This document shows positions 16,477 to 26,500 of a DNA stretch of 64,000 nucleotides, piece by piece (position 1 is the first letter of the stretch; every line of letters starts with the position of its first letter). A program made the position numbers and the translations under genes. The DNA is from Saprospiraceae bacterium (lineage in GTDB: Bacteria > Bacteroidota > Bacteroidia > Chitinophagales > Saprospiraceae): positions 43,691 through 107,690 of the forward strand of contig JADKKF010000008.1 of assembly GCA_016720635.1 (NCBI GenBank), given 5' to 3'. Under the pieces are notes generated by a model, which was given only the letters and a program-made list of their open reading frames with translations, was not told the DNA's origin and searched no databases.

Positions 16477-17757
16477 ATGGTCTTTGTGCAAAAAATTAAA
16501 TTTATTTATACACTCCTTCTGATCGTATTTTGTGCGTTTTCGCTGGATGCACAGACCAAAAGTCAGTTGGAGGAGCGCAGAAGAACATTGCTTAGAGAAA
16601 TAGAAGAGACCGCACAACAATTAGAACAAACTCGTAAAGACAAAGAACAAATTTTACAATCTTACAACACGCTTCAAAATAAAATAGGCAAGAGACAAGA
16701 AGTCATGGCAACTCTATCACTCGAAGTTAAGAATGCCCAAGGTATCATCGAAAACTCCATCCTGGAGGTAGATATTTTGCAGAAAGAAATACAAAAGCTT
16801 CAAATAGAATACAGCAATATTCTTAAAAAGGCATATAAAATGCACCTCGGGATGAGCGATTTTCTATTCGTATTTTCTTCATCATCCATCAACCAAGCCT
16901 TCAAAAGATGGCAATATCTTAAGCAAATTAAACGATTCAGAGATAATCAAGCCAATATCATCATTGCAAAACAGGATTTATTGATTCAAAAAATTCAAAT
17001 GCTTGAAAACAATAAAGTGAGCAAGAAATCCCTATTGGATCTAGAACAACAACAGAATTCCCTATTGGCAGATGAATTGAAACAAAAAGATATCATAATA
17101 CAAAATCTAAGACAGGACGAATCGCGATTGAAAGCGGAATTGGTAAAAAGAAAAAATGACCAAAAGAAGCTAGCAGCTGAAATAGAAAAAATCATAGCAG
17201 CCGAAATAAAAAGAAAAAGGGCTATGGCTCTCGAAAAATCTAAGGCTGCAACAAAGAAATCCAAGAAGAAATCCACTAAGAAGTCGCAAAATGCCTATGA
17301 AGAAACCGAAATTACGGATGCTCCAGAGGTGGTGGCCTTGAGCGATAACTTTGACTCCAATAAAGGCAGATTACCTTGGCCGGTCCAGAGAGGTACCATC
17401 GTCAAAGGCTTTGGGGTCCAGCCCCATCCAATTTTGCCTAAGCTTACGATCTCAAACAATGGAATTGACATCCTGACAGAGCCAAAGGCTGAGATTAGGG
17501 CTGTAGCAAAGGGCATCGTACTCGGAGTCAGATTCGTCCCTTCTTTCAAAAATATGGTGATAATCCAACATGGGAAATATTTTTCGGTGTATGCGAATAT
17601 AGAAGTGGTCTTTGTCACCCCTTCACAACAGATCGAAGGAGGGCAATCCATCGGGACAGTGGGGATACAAGCCGAATCAGGACGACCTGAGTTGCATTTC
17701 GAAATATGGCGCGATGAAGTAAAAATGAATCCAACTTCGTGGTTGAAAAGAAAATAG
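16477..17757 (+). CDS. EnvC-type murein hydrolase activator (degenerate M23 domain)
   Basis: About 426 residues: signal peptide (1-25, ending SLDAQ), a long coiled coil rich in E, K and Q (about 25-260), a lysine-rich linker (KKSKKKSTKKSQ) and a C-terminal LytM/M23 domain. The catalytic positions are lost: the first metal site reads NNGIDI without the usual histidine, YANI replaces the Y-x-H segment, and ELHFEIW keeps only the second histidine. That is the EnvC/NlpD pattern, in which the domain activates amidases at the septum and does not cut itself. The frame extends to TTG 16453, but the ATG at 16477 directly starts the signal peptide. Confidence 0.85.
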   Translation: MVFVQKIKFIYTLLLIVFCAFSLDAQTKSQLEERRRTLLREIEETAQQLEQTRKDKEQILQSYNTLQNKIGKRQEVMATLSLEVKNAQGIIENSILEVDILQKEIQKLQIEYSNILKKAYKMHLGMSDFLFVFSSSSINQAFKRWQYLKQIKRFRDNQANIIIAKQDLLIQKIQMLENNKVSKKSLLDLEQQQNSLLADELKQKDIIIQNLRQDESRLKAELVKRKNDQKKLAAEIEKIIAAEIKRKRAMALEKSKAATKKSKKKSTKKSQNAYEETEITDAPEVVALSDNFDSNKGRLPWPVQRGTIVKGFGVQPHPILPKLTISNNGIDILTEPKAEIRAVAKGIVLGVRFVPSFKNMVIIQHGKYFSVYANIEVVFVTPSQQIEGGQSIGTVGIQAESGRPELHFEIWRDEVKMNPTSWLKRK

Positions 17758-17770
17758 AGGGCATTTGCGC

Positions 17771-17801
17771 TTGATGGTTTGCAGAAAAAATCGTAAATTT
17801 A
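17771..17801 (+). promoter_or_regulatory. Possible promoter of the paaBCDI group
   Basis: TTG (17771-17773), 20-base spacer, TAAATTTA (17794-17801): seven of eight bases of TAnnTTTG, ending 13 bases before the paaB ATG. Confidence 0.4.
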
Positions 17802-17814
17802 CCATAAAAAAATT

Positions 17815-18102
17815 ATGAGCGCAAAAGAATGGCCACTTTGGGAGGTATTCATACGCAGCAAAAATGGGTTGCACCACCGCCACGCTGGATCGGTACATGC
17901 TGCTGACGCACAAATGGCTCTAGAAAATGCCCGAGATATCTACACTCGAAGGCAAGAAGGTATCAGCCTCTGGGTTGTCCCTTCCAAAGAAATCGTTGCC
18001 TCTAGTCCCGAGGATAAGGAGGCGTTTTTCGAACCAGCAGTTGACAAAATTTATCGCCATCCAACATTCTACGTACTGCCGGATGAGGTAAATAATATGT
18101 AA
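17815..18102 (+). CDS. paaB: Phenylacetyl-CoA 1,2-epoxidase subunit PaaB
   Basis: A 95-residue protein of the right size. It starts with WPLWEVFIRSKNGLHHRHAGSVHA, the hallmark of PaaB, a small subunit that bridges or stabilises the PaaAC oxygenase. The complex adds an oxygen across the ring of phenylacetyl-CoA. It lies 57 bases after the envC-like gene and 35 bases before paaC. The catalytic subunit gene paaA, normally directly before paaB, is not here. Confidence 0.93.
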   Translation: MSAKEWPLWEVFIRSKNGLHHRHAGSVHAADAQMALENARDIYTRRQEGISLWVVPSKEIVASSPEDKEAFFEPAVDKIYRHPTFYVLPDEVNNM

Positions 18103-18137
18103 AATAAATTTATCAACACCTTACTATTTTTGATACA

Positions 18138-18905
18138 ATGAAAAATTGGGATTCTTTGAATTTATTTCATCATTATGTCCTTCAGATCGCCGATAATACA
18201 CTAATATTAGGACAGCAACTTTGCGAGTGGTGTGGACATGGACCCATACTAGAGCAAGACATTGCTCTCAGCAATATTGCGCTTGACTTATTGGGGCAGT
18301 CGAGACTTTATTATCAGTACCTATCTGAATCCACCGGTGGAAAATTCAAGGAAGATGATTTTCTAATGTATCGGGATGCTCGAAAATATAGAAATTCCCT
18401 TCTCGTAGAAATGCCAAATGGTAACTGGGGAACAACCATTACAAGACAATTTTTATTCGATCAATTTCACATTTTATTGCTTCAAAAATTGAGCGAATCC
18501 AGCGACCAAAGGTTGGCAGAGATAGCGGTTAAATCTATAAAAGAAGTAAAATATCACCAAAGATTTAGTGCAGAATGGGTCATCAGACTTGGAGATGGCA
18601 CCCAAGAGTCCCATAGCATCATGCAAGAGAGCGTGGATGAGCTTTATAAATATAGTTGTGACTTTTTTGTCTCTACGGAAGCCGACCAGTACACAGCTTC
18701 CAATGGGATTTGTGCCAGTCCAATAGAGGTAGAACAACTCTATTACACCAATGTAAATAGTATATTGCAGGAAGCAACATTGAAAATTCCAGAAATTAAA
18801 AAACCGATTTATTCAGGTAAAAAAGGGTATCATACAGAGAAATTGGGCTATATCCTTGCAGAATTGCAATATATGGAGAATATGTATCCTAATTGTGAAT
18901 GGTAG
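18138..18905 (+). CDS. paaC: Phenylacetyl-CoA 1,2-epoxidase structural subunit PaaC
   Basis: A 255-residue helical ferritin-like protein. Family blocks are ADNTLILGQQLCEWCGHGPILEQDIALSNIALDLLGQ near residues 15-50 and the YHQRFSAEWVIRLGDGT stretch near 137-153. PaaC pairs with the catalytic PaaA and is thought not to hold the active diiron centre itself. Without paaA in the neighbourhood the complex must draw its catalytic subunit from another locus, or this is a relic. Confidence 0.93.
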   Translation: MKNWDSLNLFHHYVLQIADNTLILGQQLCEWCGHGPILEQDIALSNIALDLLGQSRLYYQYLSESTGGKFKEDDFLMYRDARKYRNSLLVEMPNGNWGTTITRQFLFDQFHILLLQKLSESSDQRLAEIAVKSIKEVKYHQRFSAEWVIRLGDGTQESHSIMQESVDELYKYSCDFFVSTEADQYTASNGICASPIEVEQLYYTNVNSILQEATLKIPEIKKPIYSGKKGYHTEKLGYILAELQYMENMYPNCEW

Positions 18906-18906
18906 T

Positions 18907-19392
18907 ATGAATATTGATGCCGATATAAGGAAAGTTTTAGAGGCTGTGACCGATCCTGAAATTCCTGTTATCAGTATTGAAGAATTGGGCATTTTAAGAG
19001 AAATCGTACAAGAAAAAAATTCCATCACCGTATTTATTTCGCCTACGTATAGTGGCTGTCCCGCTATGGACATCATAGCATTCGATATCAAAAAGGCAAT
19101 GGCAGAAAAAGGATATCAAAACGTCGAAGTAAAATATCAACTTTCACCAGCTTGGACTACTGATGATATCAGTGAAATTGGTAGAGAAAAACTAAAAAAT
19201 TATGGCATCGCACCTCCAGAAAAACTTATGCCAAATGAAAATGGGCTTTTCCAAAATGAAAAAAATCCAAGTTGCCCAAGATGTAATAGCGAAAATACAA
19301 AACTCATCAGTCTATTTGGTTCTACTCCTTGCAAATCACTCCATCAATGCCTAGATTGCCAAGAGCCATTTGATAAATTTAAATGCCACTAA
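18907..19392 (+). CDS. paaD: Phenylacetate-CoA oxygenase maturation protein PaaD
   Basis: 161 residues. The N-terminal MIP18/DUF59 domain (AVTDPEIPVISIEELGI, then SPTYSGCPAMDII) is linked to a C-terminal four-cysteine ribbon (CPRCNSEN ... CLDCQEPF). PaaD-type proteins help assemble the iron-sulfur or diiron cofactors of the epoxidase system. A longer frame begins at 18856 inside paaC, but the ATG at 18907, one base after the paaC stop, gives the normal N-terminus. Confidence 0.92.
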   Translation: MNIDADIRKVLEAVTDPEIPVISIEELGILREIVQEKNSITVFISPTYSGCPAMDIIAFDIKKAMAEKGYQNVEVKYQLSPAWTTDDISEIGREKLKNYGIAPPEKLMPNENGLFQNEKNPSCPRCNSENTKLISLFGSTPCKSLHQCLDCQEPFDKFKCH

Positions 19393-19397
19393 ATGCG

Positions 19398-19814
19398 ATG
19401 ATGAATCACAGAGAAATTGTAGATACCATGATGCAAGGAGACTTATTCAGCCAATGGCTTGGTATAGAGATCCTTGAAACGGCACCTGGATATGCTCGTA
19501 TATCGATGAAAGTTCGTGCCGACATGGTCAATGGTTTTGGTATTTGTCACGGAGGGATTAGTTTTTCACTGGCAGATAGCGTATTTGCCTTTGCTTCCAA
19601 TTCTTATGGAGAACAATGCGTGTCTATCGATACTTCTATCAATCATCTGAAGCCTATTCGGGTGGATGATATTTTGACAGCGACAAGTTTAGAGATTAAT
19701 AAAGGAAAATCCTTGAGGCTTTATGAAGTTACAATCACCAATCAAAATAGCGAAAAAGTAGCGTGGTTTAAAGGTACAGTATTTAACACAGGAAAGATCT
19801 GGGCGCAGAAGTGA
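19398..19814 (+). CDS. paaI: PaaI-type hotdog thioesterase
   Basis: About 138 residues of the hotdog fold. The motif GFGICHGGISFSLADSVFAFASNS (residues ~46-69) is the PaaI substrate and catalytic segment, with the asparagine or aspartate and HGG typical of the family. It hydrolyses stalled ring-hydroxylated phenylacetyl-CoA esters. Starts at 19383 (overlapping the paaD end) and at 19398 or 19401 are all possible. The last two begin after the paaD stop and fit the family better. Last gene of the paaB-C-D-I run. Confidence 0.9.
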   Translation: MMNHREIVDTMMQGDLFSQWLGIEILETAPGYARISMKVRADMVNGFGICHGGISFSLADSVFAFASNSYGEQCVSIDTSINHLKPIRVDDILTATSLEINKGKSLRLYEVTITNQNSEKVAWFKGTVFNTGKIWAQK

Positions 19815-20007
19815 TAGCATATAATGCATTAATTACTAGGTATTTACACATTCAAATAAAAAATTTAGATAATTATACTATTAAATAAGGTCAAAAGCCA
19901 ATAACTTCGCATATTGGATGATTGAATTTCAAGGATTTACAAAGTTTTTGATCTGAATTATTCTGATATTTTTTTAGGTAAGAATGCGCTAAAAATTAGT
20001 TTCAATT

Positions 20008-21156
20008 ATGAAATTCGTAGTTTCCTCTTCTGATTTGCTAAAGGTCTGCCAAATAGCCTATGGTTCTATTGGTACCAATTCATTTAATCCCCTTATGGAG
20101 GATTTTTTATTCGACTTAAAGGATAATAAGCTAACTGTTTCTGCAACCAATGGAGATACGAATATTGTATCTACCATCCATGTCGAAGCTGAAGAAAATG
20201 CCAAGCTTACCTTGAATGCAAAAATATTGATAGAAACCCTAAAGGCATTGCCCACGCAGCCTATCACTTTGGAATTCGTCGAAGAGCAAAGATCCGTAGA
20301 GATAACTTCAGCTTATGGAAAATACCGCGTGGCTTGTAACGATCCAGCTTTGTTTCCAAAAATGCCTAAGCCTCAAGGCGTGGAAAGGATTAGGGTTAAA
20401 GGAGATTTTATTTTAAGAGCCATAAATTATACGATTTTCGCGACCTCCAACGATGAGGTGAGACCAGCCATGATGGGTGTGTTGTTTGAAATACAAAAAA
20501 ATTGCATAAACTTCGTAGCTACAGACGCCCACAAATTGGTAAAATATACCGTTTTTGAAAAAGATGGAGAAGCCGAAGGTCGATTCATTTTGTCTAAAAA
20601 ATCTGTTGCACTGGTTAAAAATGCCATTGACGCCAACAGTAATATTTCGGTCGGATTCAACGCATCTTTTGTGTTTTTTGAAAGCGAAAATACCGTGGTT
20701 GCCTGCCGATTGATGGATGCCACTTATCCAGATTATTCCAACGTGATCCCACAGAATAATCCCAATATTTTGGTGATCAATAGATTGGATTTTTTGAATT
20801 CTCTAAAAAGGATATTTATTTATTCCAACAAAAGCACATACCAAGCGATTCTAAATATCGTAGAAGACAGTATGTCTATAGCTGGTCAGGACAACGATTT
20901 TTCTAATGAGGCAGCTGAGCAATTGGCTTGCCAATTTAACGGGGATCCAATGATCATGGGCTTTAACTCCAAGTTTTTAATAGAAATGCTGGGGGTGATG
21001 GACACCGAAGAGGTAAAATTCGAATTGGGGCTTCCCAATAGAGCTGGACTTTTGTTCCCTGGCGAGCAGGGCAGTGGTGAGCATCTGTTGATGTTGGTCA
21101 TGCCGGTTATGATCCCACAGCCAGAGGTAAGTACAGCTGAAGAAGGTGACGAATAA
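20008..21156 (+). CDS. dnaN: DNA polymerase III beta sliding clamp
   Basis: 382 residues, slightly longer than the usual ~370 because of an acidic tail (STAEEGDE). Three clamp domains can be followed. The first starts MKFVVSSSDLLK, the middle part has RPAMMGVLFE and TDAHKLVKY, and the last has FNSKFLIEML, and the C-terminal LMLVMPVMI is where the polymerase-binding pocket ends. The clamp encircles DNA and tethers replication and repair enzymes. It is not next to dnaA here. nadD follows after 26 bases, so they may be cotranscribed. Confidence 0.96.
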   Translation: MKFVVSSSDLLKVCQIAYGSIGTNSFNPLMEDFLFDLKDNKLTVSATNGDTNIVSTIHVEAEENAKLTLNAKILIETLKALPTQPITLEFVEEQRSVEITSAYGKYRVACNDPALFPKMPKPQGVERIRVKGDFILRAINYTIFATSNDEVRPAMMGVLFEIQKNCINFVATDAHKLVKYTVFEKDGEAEGRFILSKKSVALVKNAIDANSNISVGFNASFVFFESENTVVACRLMDATYPDYSNVIPQNNPNILVINRLDFLNSLKRIFIYSNKSTYQAILNIVEDSMSIAGQDNDFSNEAAEQLACQFNGDPMIMGFNSKFLIEMLGVMDTEEVKFELGLPNRAGLLFPGEQGSGEHLLMLVMPVMIPQPEVSTAEEGDE

Positions 21157-21182
21157 ATCTCCACATTATCAACCAATTTGAG

Positions 21183-21758
21183 ATGAAAATTGGATTATTC
21201 TTTGGTTCGTTCAATCCTATACATATTGGGCATTTGATCATCGCTAATTATATGGTCACGCATACCGATTTGGATCAAGTATGGTTCGTGGTGACCCCAC
21301 ACAATCCCCTAAAGAAAAAGGCCACTTTGGCCAATGACTATGATAGGCTCCATTTGGTAAAAATAGCCATTGAAGACAATCCAAAATTGAGAACCTCTGA
21401 CGTGGAATTCAAACTCCCAAAACCCTCCTACACCATCGACACATTGACTTACTTGAAAGAAAAATTTCCTACCCACGAGTTTGTATTGATCATGGGCGGC
21501 GATAACATAGCAACCATCGAAAAATGGAAAAACTATGAAGTGATATTGAGAGATTATTCGATATACGTGTATAAGCGTCCAAATGTGGTCGACGGGGTCA
21601 TCAATCTACCCGACACCGTGTCGTTTTTTGAAGCGCCTTTGCTAGATCTTTCGGCAACTTATATTCGAAATTTGCTCAAAGAGGGCAAGTCTGTACAATA
21701 TTTGGTACACGACAAGGTATTCGACTATATCCAAGGAAGCAGCATGTACAAGGTTTAA
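21183..21758 (+). CDS. nadD: Nicotinate-nucleotide adenylyltransferase
   Basis: A 191-residue nucleotidyltransferase that makes nicotinic acid adenine dinucleotide from NaMN and ATP. The T/HxGH motif is in GSFNPIHIGHL (residues 7-17), GGDN near 107-110 contacts substrate, and LSATYIRN (late) is the SSTxIR-type ATP motif. It follows dnaN closely. Repeat copy B begins 38 bases after its stop. Confidence 0.95.
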   Translation: MKIGLFFGSFNPIHIGHLIIANYMVTHTDLDQVWFVVTPHNPLKKKATLANDYDRLHLVKIAIEDNPKLRTSDVEFKLPKPSYTIDTLTYLKEKFPTHEFVLIMGGDNIATIEKWKNYEVILRDYSIYVYKRPNVVDGVINLPDTVSFFEAPLLDLSATYIRNLLKEGKSVQYLVHDKVFDYIQGSSMYKV

Positions 21759-21795
21759 ATCTATAATTTTAAACTCCAAATAACTCCAAGCAAAA

Positions 21796-21932
21796 GCGCC
21801 AGGGGTGGCAATGATGGGCTCGATGACAAAGGTATCGAGCCCAGTCTCGGCATATCATGACGAGACCGAAACGAAGTGTAGTCATGAACGACCCGACCCG
21901 ATCTCGGCTTTAGGACGAGAAAAGGGGGGCGC
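21796..21932 (+). repeat. Structured intergenic repeat, copy B (diverged)
   Basis: The ends pair (GCGCC 21796-21800 with GGCGC 21928-21932). The right half carries GACCCGACCCGA (21890-21901), eleven of twelve bases identical to copy C. Three hairpins follow one another: GGGCTCGAT/ATCGAGCCC (21816-21824, 21834-21842, nine perfect pairs), GTCTCG/CGAGAC (21844-21849, 21861-21866, the same stem as in copy A) and TCTCG/CGAGA (21902-21906, 21916-21920). It is locally GC-rich in AT-rich DNA and sits between nadD and the glyA promoter. The arms are much more diverged than those of copies A and C, so family membership is probable, not certain. Confidence 0.55.
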
Positions 21933-21987
21933 CCAAAAAAATCAAATAAATCTTAAGTCGAATCAGAAAACTAGCCAAGATAGAATG

Positions 21988-21995
21988 TACATTTG
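21988..21995 (+). promoter_or_regulatory. -7 box of glyA
   Basis: TACATTTG is a full match to TAnnTTTG, 18 bases before the glyA ATG, implying a very short leader. No TTG is seen at the usual distance. Confidence 0.5.
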
Positions 21996-22013
21996 TGGTA
22001 AATTAATAAAAAT

Positions 22014-23276
22014 ATGGACAAGATATTTGATCTGATAGATAAAGAGTTGGCTCGTCAACGAGGAGGAATTGAACTTATAGCGTCTGAGAATTTTACTTCG
22101 AGTGAAGTCATCCGTGCTATGGGTAGTTGTCTTACGAACAAATATGCGGAAGGCTATCCTGGAGCGAGATATTATGGCGGGTGCGAGGTAGTGGATCAGG
22201 TCGAACAATTGGCCATAGACAGGTTAAAGGAGCTTTTTGGTGCAGAATATGCGAACGTGCAGCCACATTCAGGAGCTCAAGCAAATGCAGCTGTGTTTTT
22301 GGCATGTTTGCAGCCTGGAGATGTGGTATTGGGCTTTGATTTGTCACATGGAGGACATCTTTCTCACGGGTCACCGGTCAATTACTCAGGTAAAGTATAT
22401 CGTCCAGTATTTTATGGTGTAGAGAAGGAAACGGGCAGGATCGATATGAATAAAGTTCGTGAAAAGGCCTTGAGTGAAAAGCCAAAATTGATCATTTGTG
22501 GGGCGTCGGCATATTCTAGAGATTGGGATTATGAAACATTCAGGAGTATAGCTGATGAAGTGGGAGCTTTATTGTTAGCTGATATCGCGCATCCAGCCGG
22601 GATGATTGCTGCCAAGCTTTTGAATGATCCTTTGCCACATTGTCATATCATCACGTCCACCACACACAAAACGCTTCGTGGACCGAGAGGAGGTATCATC
22701 ATGATGGGTAAAAATATAGATAATCCTTGGGGTCGATTGACGCAAAAGGGAAATAAAATCAAAATGAGTGCAATACTGAACAGTGGGGTATTCCCAGGTA
22801 TGCAAGGAGGACCTCTAGAGCACGTTATAGCTGCCAAAGCGGTAGCATTCGGTGAGGCATTAAAGCCGAGTTTTACAGAGTATCAAACACAAGTGAAGAA
22901 GAATGCTCAAGTCATGTGCGAGGCATTGATGAACAAAGGATATGGTGTGGTGTCAGGCGGTACCGATAATCACCTAATGCTCATAGATCTGCGGTCTAAA
23001 GGGCTGACAGGAAAAGTAGCCGAACAAGCGCTCGTAGCCGCTGAACTGACGGTGAATAAAAATATGGTTCCTTTTGACGACCAAAGCCCATTGGTAACCT
23101 CGGGTATCCGAATAGGAAGCCCAGCGATCACATCGCGAGGATTCAAGGAGGCAGAATCGATCAAAGTTGTAGAGTGGATTGACGAAGTTTTAACAAATGT
23201 GAATAATTCAGACACTCAAAAAAAGGTAGCAGGTGAAATTCATGAATTCATGAAAGGATTTCCTCTTTATCAATAA
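22014..23276 (+). CDS. glyA: Serine hydroxymethyltransferase
   Basis: A 420-residue fold type I PLP enzyme converting serine and tetrahydrofolate to glycine and methylene-tetrahydrofolate. It begins DLIDKELARQRGGIELIASENF, has the glycine-rich YPGARYYGG block, and the PLP lysine is K219 in TTHKTLRGPRGG. SGIRIGSPAITSRG marks the C-terminal part. The length is standard. It is functionally linked to gcvT in the window but not in the same operon. Confidence 0.97.
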   Translation: MDKIFDLIDKELARQRGGIELIASENFTSSEVIRAMGSCLTNKYAEGYPGARYYGGCEVVDQVEQLAIDRLKELFGAEYANVQPHSGAQANAAVFLACLQPGDVVLGFDLSHGGHLSHGSPVNYSGKVYRPVFYGVEKETGRIDMNKVREKALSEKPKLIICGASAYSRDWDYETFRSIADEVGALLLADIAHPAGMIAAKLLNDPLPHCHIITSTTHKTLRGPRGGIIMMGKNIDNPWGRLTQKGNKIKMSAILNSGVFPGMQGGPLEHVIAAKAVAFGEALKPSFTEYQTQVKKNAQVMCEALMNKGYGVVSGGTDNHLMLIDLRSKGLTGKVAEQALVAAELTVNKNMVPFDDQSPLVTSGIRIGSPAITSRGFKEAESIKVVEWIDEVLTNVNNSDTQKKVAGEIHEFMKGFPLYQ

Positions 23277-23458
23277 GTAAATGTAATTTTCAGGACTATT
23301 TCATATTATTTATTTTGAAAAGAGTGAGTTATTTGTTTGTAAACGAAATTAAATTTGTTTAAAATTTGAATTTGCTTGTAACGGGTACGAATATTTAATA
23401 AATGCTCAAATAACATTTTGAAAATTTTTATAAATTCTTAAAAATAAATGGAGAAATC

Positions 23459-23491
23459 TTGCGTATTATAAAAACATTATATTTAGTTTTG
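23459..23491 (+). promoter_or_regulatory. Promoter of the T9SS protease
   Basis: TTG (23459-23461), 22-base spacer, TAGTTTTG (23484-23491), 51 bases before the start codon. The rest of the 265-base gap (23277-23458) is very AT-rich and shows no other feature. Confidence 0.5.
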
Positions 23492-23541
23492 TCCTCGCTT
23501 TTTTTTCTTTTAAATTGTTAAGTTTTTAAAAAATTTGGTAA

Positions 23542-26500
23542 ATGAATTTTCTATCTACTAAGAAAATAATTTTTGCAACCATACTCATCTCCTTAAGTTC
23601 CTTTACAATTGCTCAAAAGTTTATCCATAAGGATTATTGGGTCGATATTAAGAATATTAAATCTTTGGAAAGAGAGAACAAGGTAAGATATGTCAAACCA
23701 ACGAAATATCGTCTGGTAGGGATTGATTTTCCCATGGTCAAGGATGTCCTCGATGGGGCTCCACATGAAAGAGAGGTCTTGGCCGAAGATAGCAAGTTGT
23801 TTATCGAAATACCTTTGCCAGACAATCGTTCTGAAGTATTTAGCGTAGTACAAACACAGATAATGGAAGACGCCCTTCAGGCACAGAACCCAGATATCAA
23901 GACATTCATGGGAGTTTCTGTTGAAAATCCTAACAGAAAAATATTCATGGATTATACTTTAGCGGGATTCCATGGTATGATATACGACAAAGGAAAATTG
24001 TCCTTTATAGAGCCATTGTACAAAGGAGAAACAGAATATTACCAAGTCTATGACAAGCGGGACAATACCTTGAGGGAATCTCCTTGGATCTGCTCAACTA
24101 CTTCTATAGAAAAAGAGGAAAAAGAATCACCCGTTTTGGATTTTAGAGCAAACGCTTGCAATAAATTCAGAAATTATAGATTGGCCATTGCGACTACCTA
24201 TGAATACTCTACTTACCATGGTGGAACACTTGCTTTGGTGACCAGTGCAGTTACGACATCTGTGAATAGAGTCAGTGGTGTTTATACCATGGAGATTGGA
24301 TGCCGCCTGACGATGGTTAGCAATACCAATACCCTATTCAGCTTGACATCGTCCGATGCATATACCAATACTAATGGAAATACTATGTTGGGCCAAAATC
24401 AAACAGAATGTGATACAAAAATTGGTACAGCCAATTACGACATAGGGCATGTGTTTAGTACAGGTGGAGGTGGTGTCGCCTATTTGGGATGTATCTGTAC
24501 AGCTAGCTCTAAAGCTGGAGGAGTGACTGGATCGTCAGATCCCGTTGGAGACCCATTTGATATAGACTATGTAGCGCATGAAATGGGACATCAATTTGGA
24601 GGCAATCATACATTCAGCAGCAATCAAGGGAGTTGTAGTGGAAATGGTAGTACCATTTCTGCAGTAGAGCCAGGCAGTGGTTCTACTATCATGGCCTATG
24701 CAGGTATCTGTAGTCCTACCAATGTACAAAGCAATAGCGATGCATATTTTTCTTTTAAATCGCTAGACCAAATCATGGCAGAAGTTCTGACTAATGATTG
24801 TTCTACTGCTGTTCCAACGGCCATGACGAATACTGCACCGACTGTGACCGTTCCTTCTTCTACTTATTCGATTCCTATTTCAACCCCTTTTGTTTTGACA
24901 GCTAATGGCTCCGATGTCAATGGAGACGCTATCACTTATTGTTGGGAACAAACAAATGCTGGCTCAGTGAGCTATGCTACTGCTCCTACGTCAGGACAAA
25001 CTGCAGGACCTGTATTTAGGTCTTATTCGCCAGTGACGGTGCCATATAGACACTTCCCACGTCAAGCAGATATATTGGCAGGTACGAATGGTAATACTTG
25101 GGAGGTATTGCCAAGTGTGGCTCGAACTATGGGTTTTAGAGTGGTTGTAAGGGATCAGCCTATAGCACCCGCTGGTCAGTTGGCTTTTGGATGTTTTAGC
25201 GAGACCAATGTTTCTGTAACCACAGTTGCGGCTGCAGGACCATTTGTCGTGACCTCTCCATCTGCTGGAGTCAATTGGACGCCTGGTACCAACCAAACCA
25301 TAACATGGAACGTTGCAGGAACAACCGCTGCACCAATAAACTGTGCAAATGTTGACATTTCGATCTCAACAGACGGAGGAAATTCATGGGCTATATTAGC
25401 CAATGATACTCCTAATGATGGGTCGCAAGTAATCACAGCCCCAAATGTAATCTCAGCGAATACCTATATATTGGTTTCTTGTAGTAATAATATATTTTAC
25501 GACGTAAATCCTGGTTCATTTACTATATCCAATGGTGTAAGTTCAACTTGTCAGCAGGTTACAAATAATACAGTTGCAGCGATTGGTACTTCTGCCAATA
25601 TTACGGTCTCGACCTCTAGTAATATCACCCTGTCGGGTAATGTTTCAGATGTAAATATTTGCAATGTGACTGGAACCCATACCTACATTAGCGACTTGTC
25701 ATTTTTCCTTATCGGGCCAACGGGGGCTTCAGCAAATTTAATCTCGCGTATTTGTGGTACAAATGATAATTTTAATCTAGGCTTTGATTCTCAATCAGCA
25801 CTCACTTATAGCAGTATTCCTTGCCCTCCTGTCGATGGTTTGATCTATCAGCCTAATAATACACTTAATATATTCAATGGGCTTACTGCCGCAGGTTCAT
25901 GGACTATTCGAGTAGCTGACAATGGAAGTGGTGACGGAGGACAATTGTCTTCATGGTGTCTAAATGTTTGTACCCAAACTCTTTTGAATTTATTGCCTAT
26001 CACATTAAAATCTTTTGAGGCAAAAGCTTCGACAGAATCAATATTCTGTAACTGGACCACTAGTGATGAATTGAATAATGTAGGGTTTAATTTGCAAAGA
26101 AGTAAAGATGGTATTAAGTTTGAGAATATTGCGTGGGTTGAGTCGAAGGGAAGAAATTCTATATCAGAACAGAAATATTTGTTTGAAGATAAAAAAGCTG
26201 AAAAGGGAGTGCTTTATTACTATCGACTTGAGCATAAAGACATTAACGGAAAAGGAGAATTTTCAAAAATTGCGACTGCAAAAATCCAAGGTAATGCGAG
26301 AAAAATCACCTTGTATCCAAACCCAATTCAAGATAAAATCAATATCCAAATACCTAACAGCAGTAGAACTATTGTCGTGAAGGCATTTCAAGTGGATGGG
26401 AAGTGTATCTCCGATCAAAAATTCAGTGATGTTGAAGGTGAATCCGTCTTGACGGTTGAAGCTTCACAATGGCCGACTGGGGTCTTTTATGTAGAGGTAC

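Noticed and set aside
21183..21758. Possible identification as a pantetheine-phosphate adenylyltransferase or RfaE2 homologue
   Set aside because: The GSFNPIHIGHL start, GGDN and SATYIR blocks are those of NadD, and the length is right.
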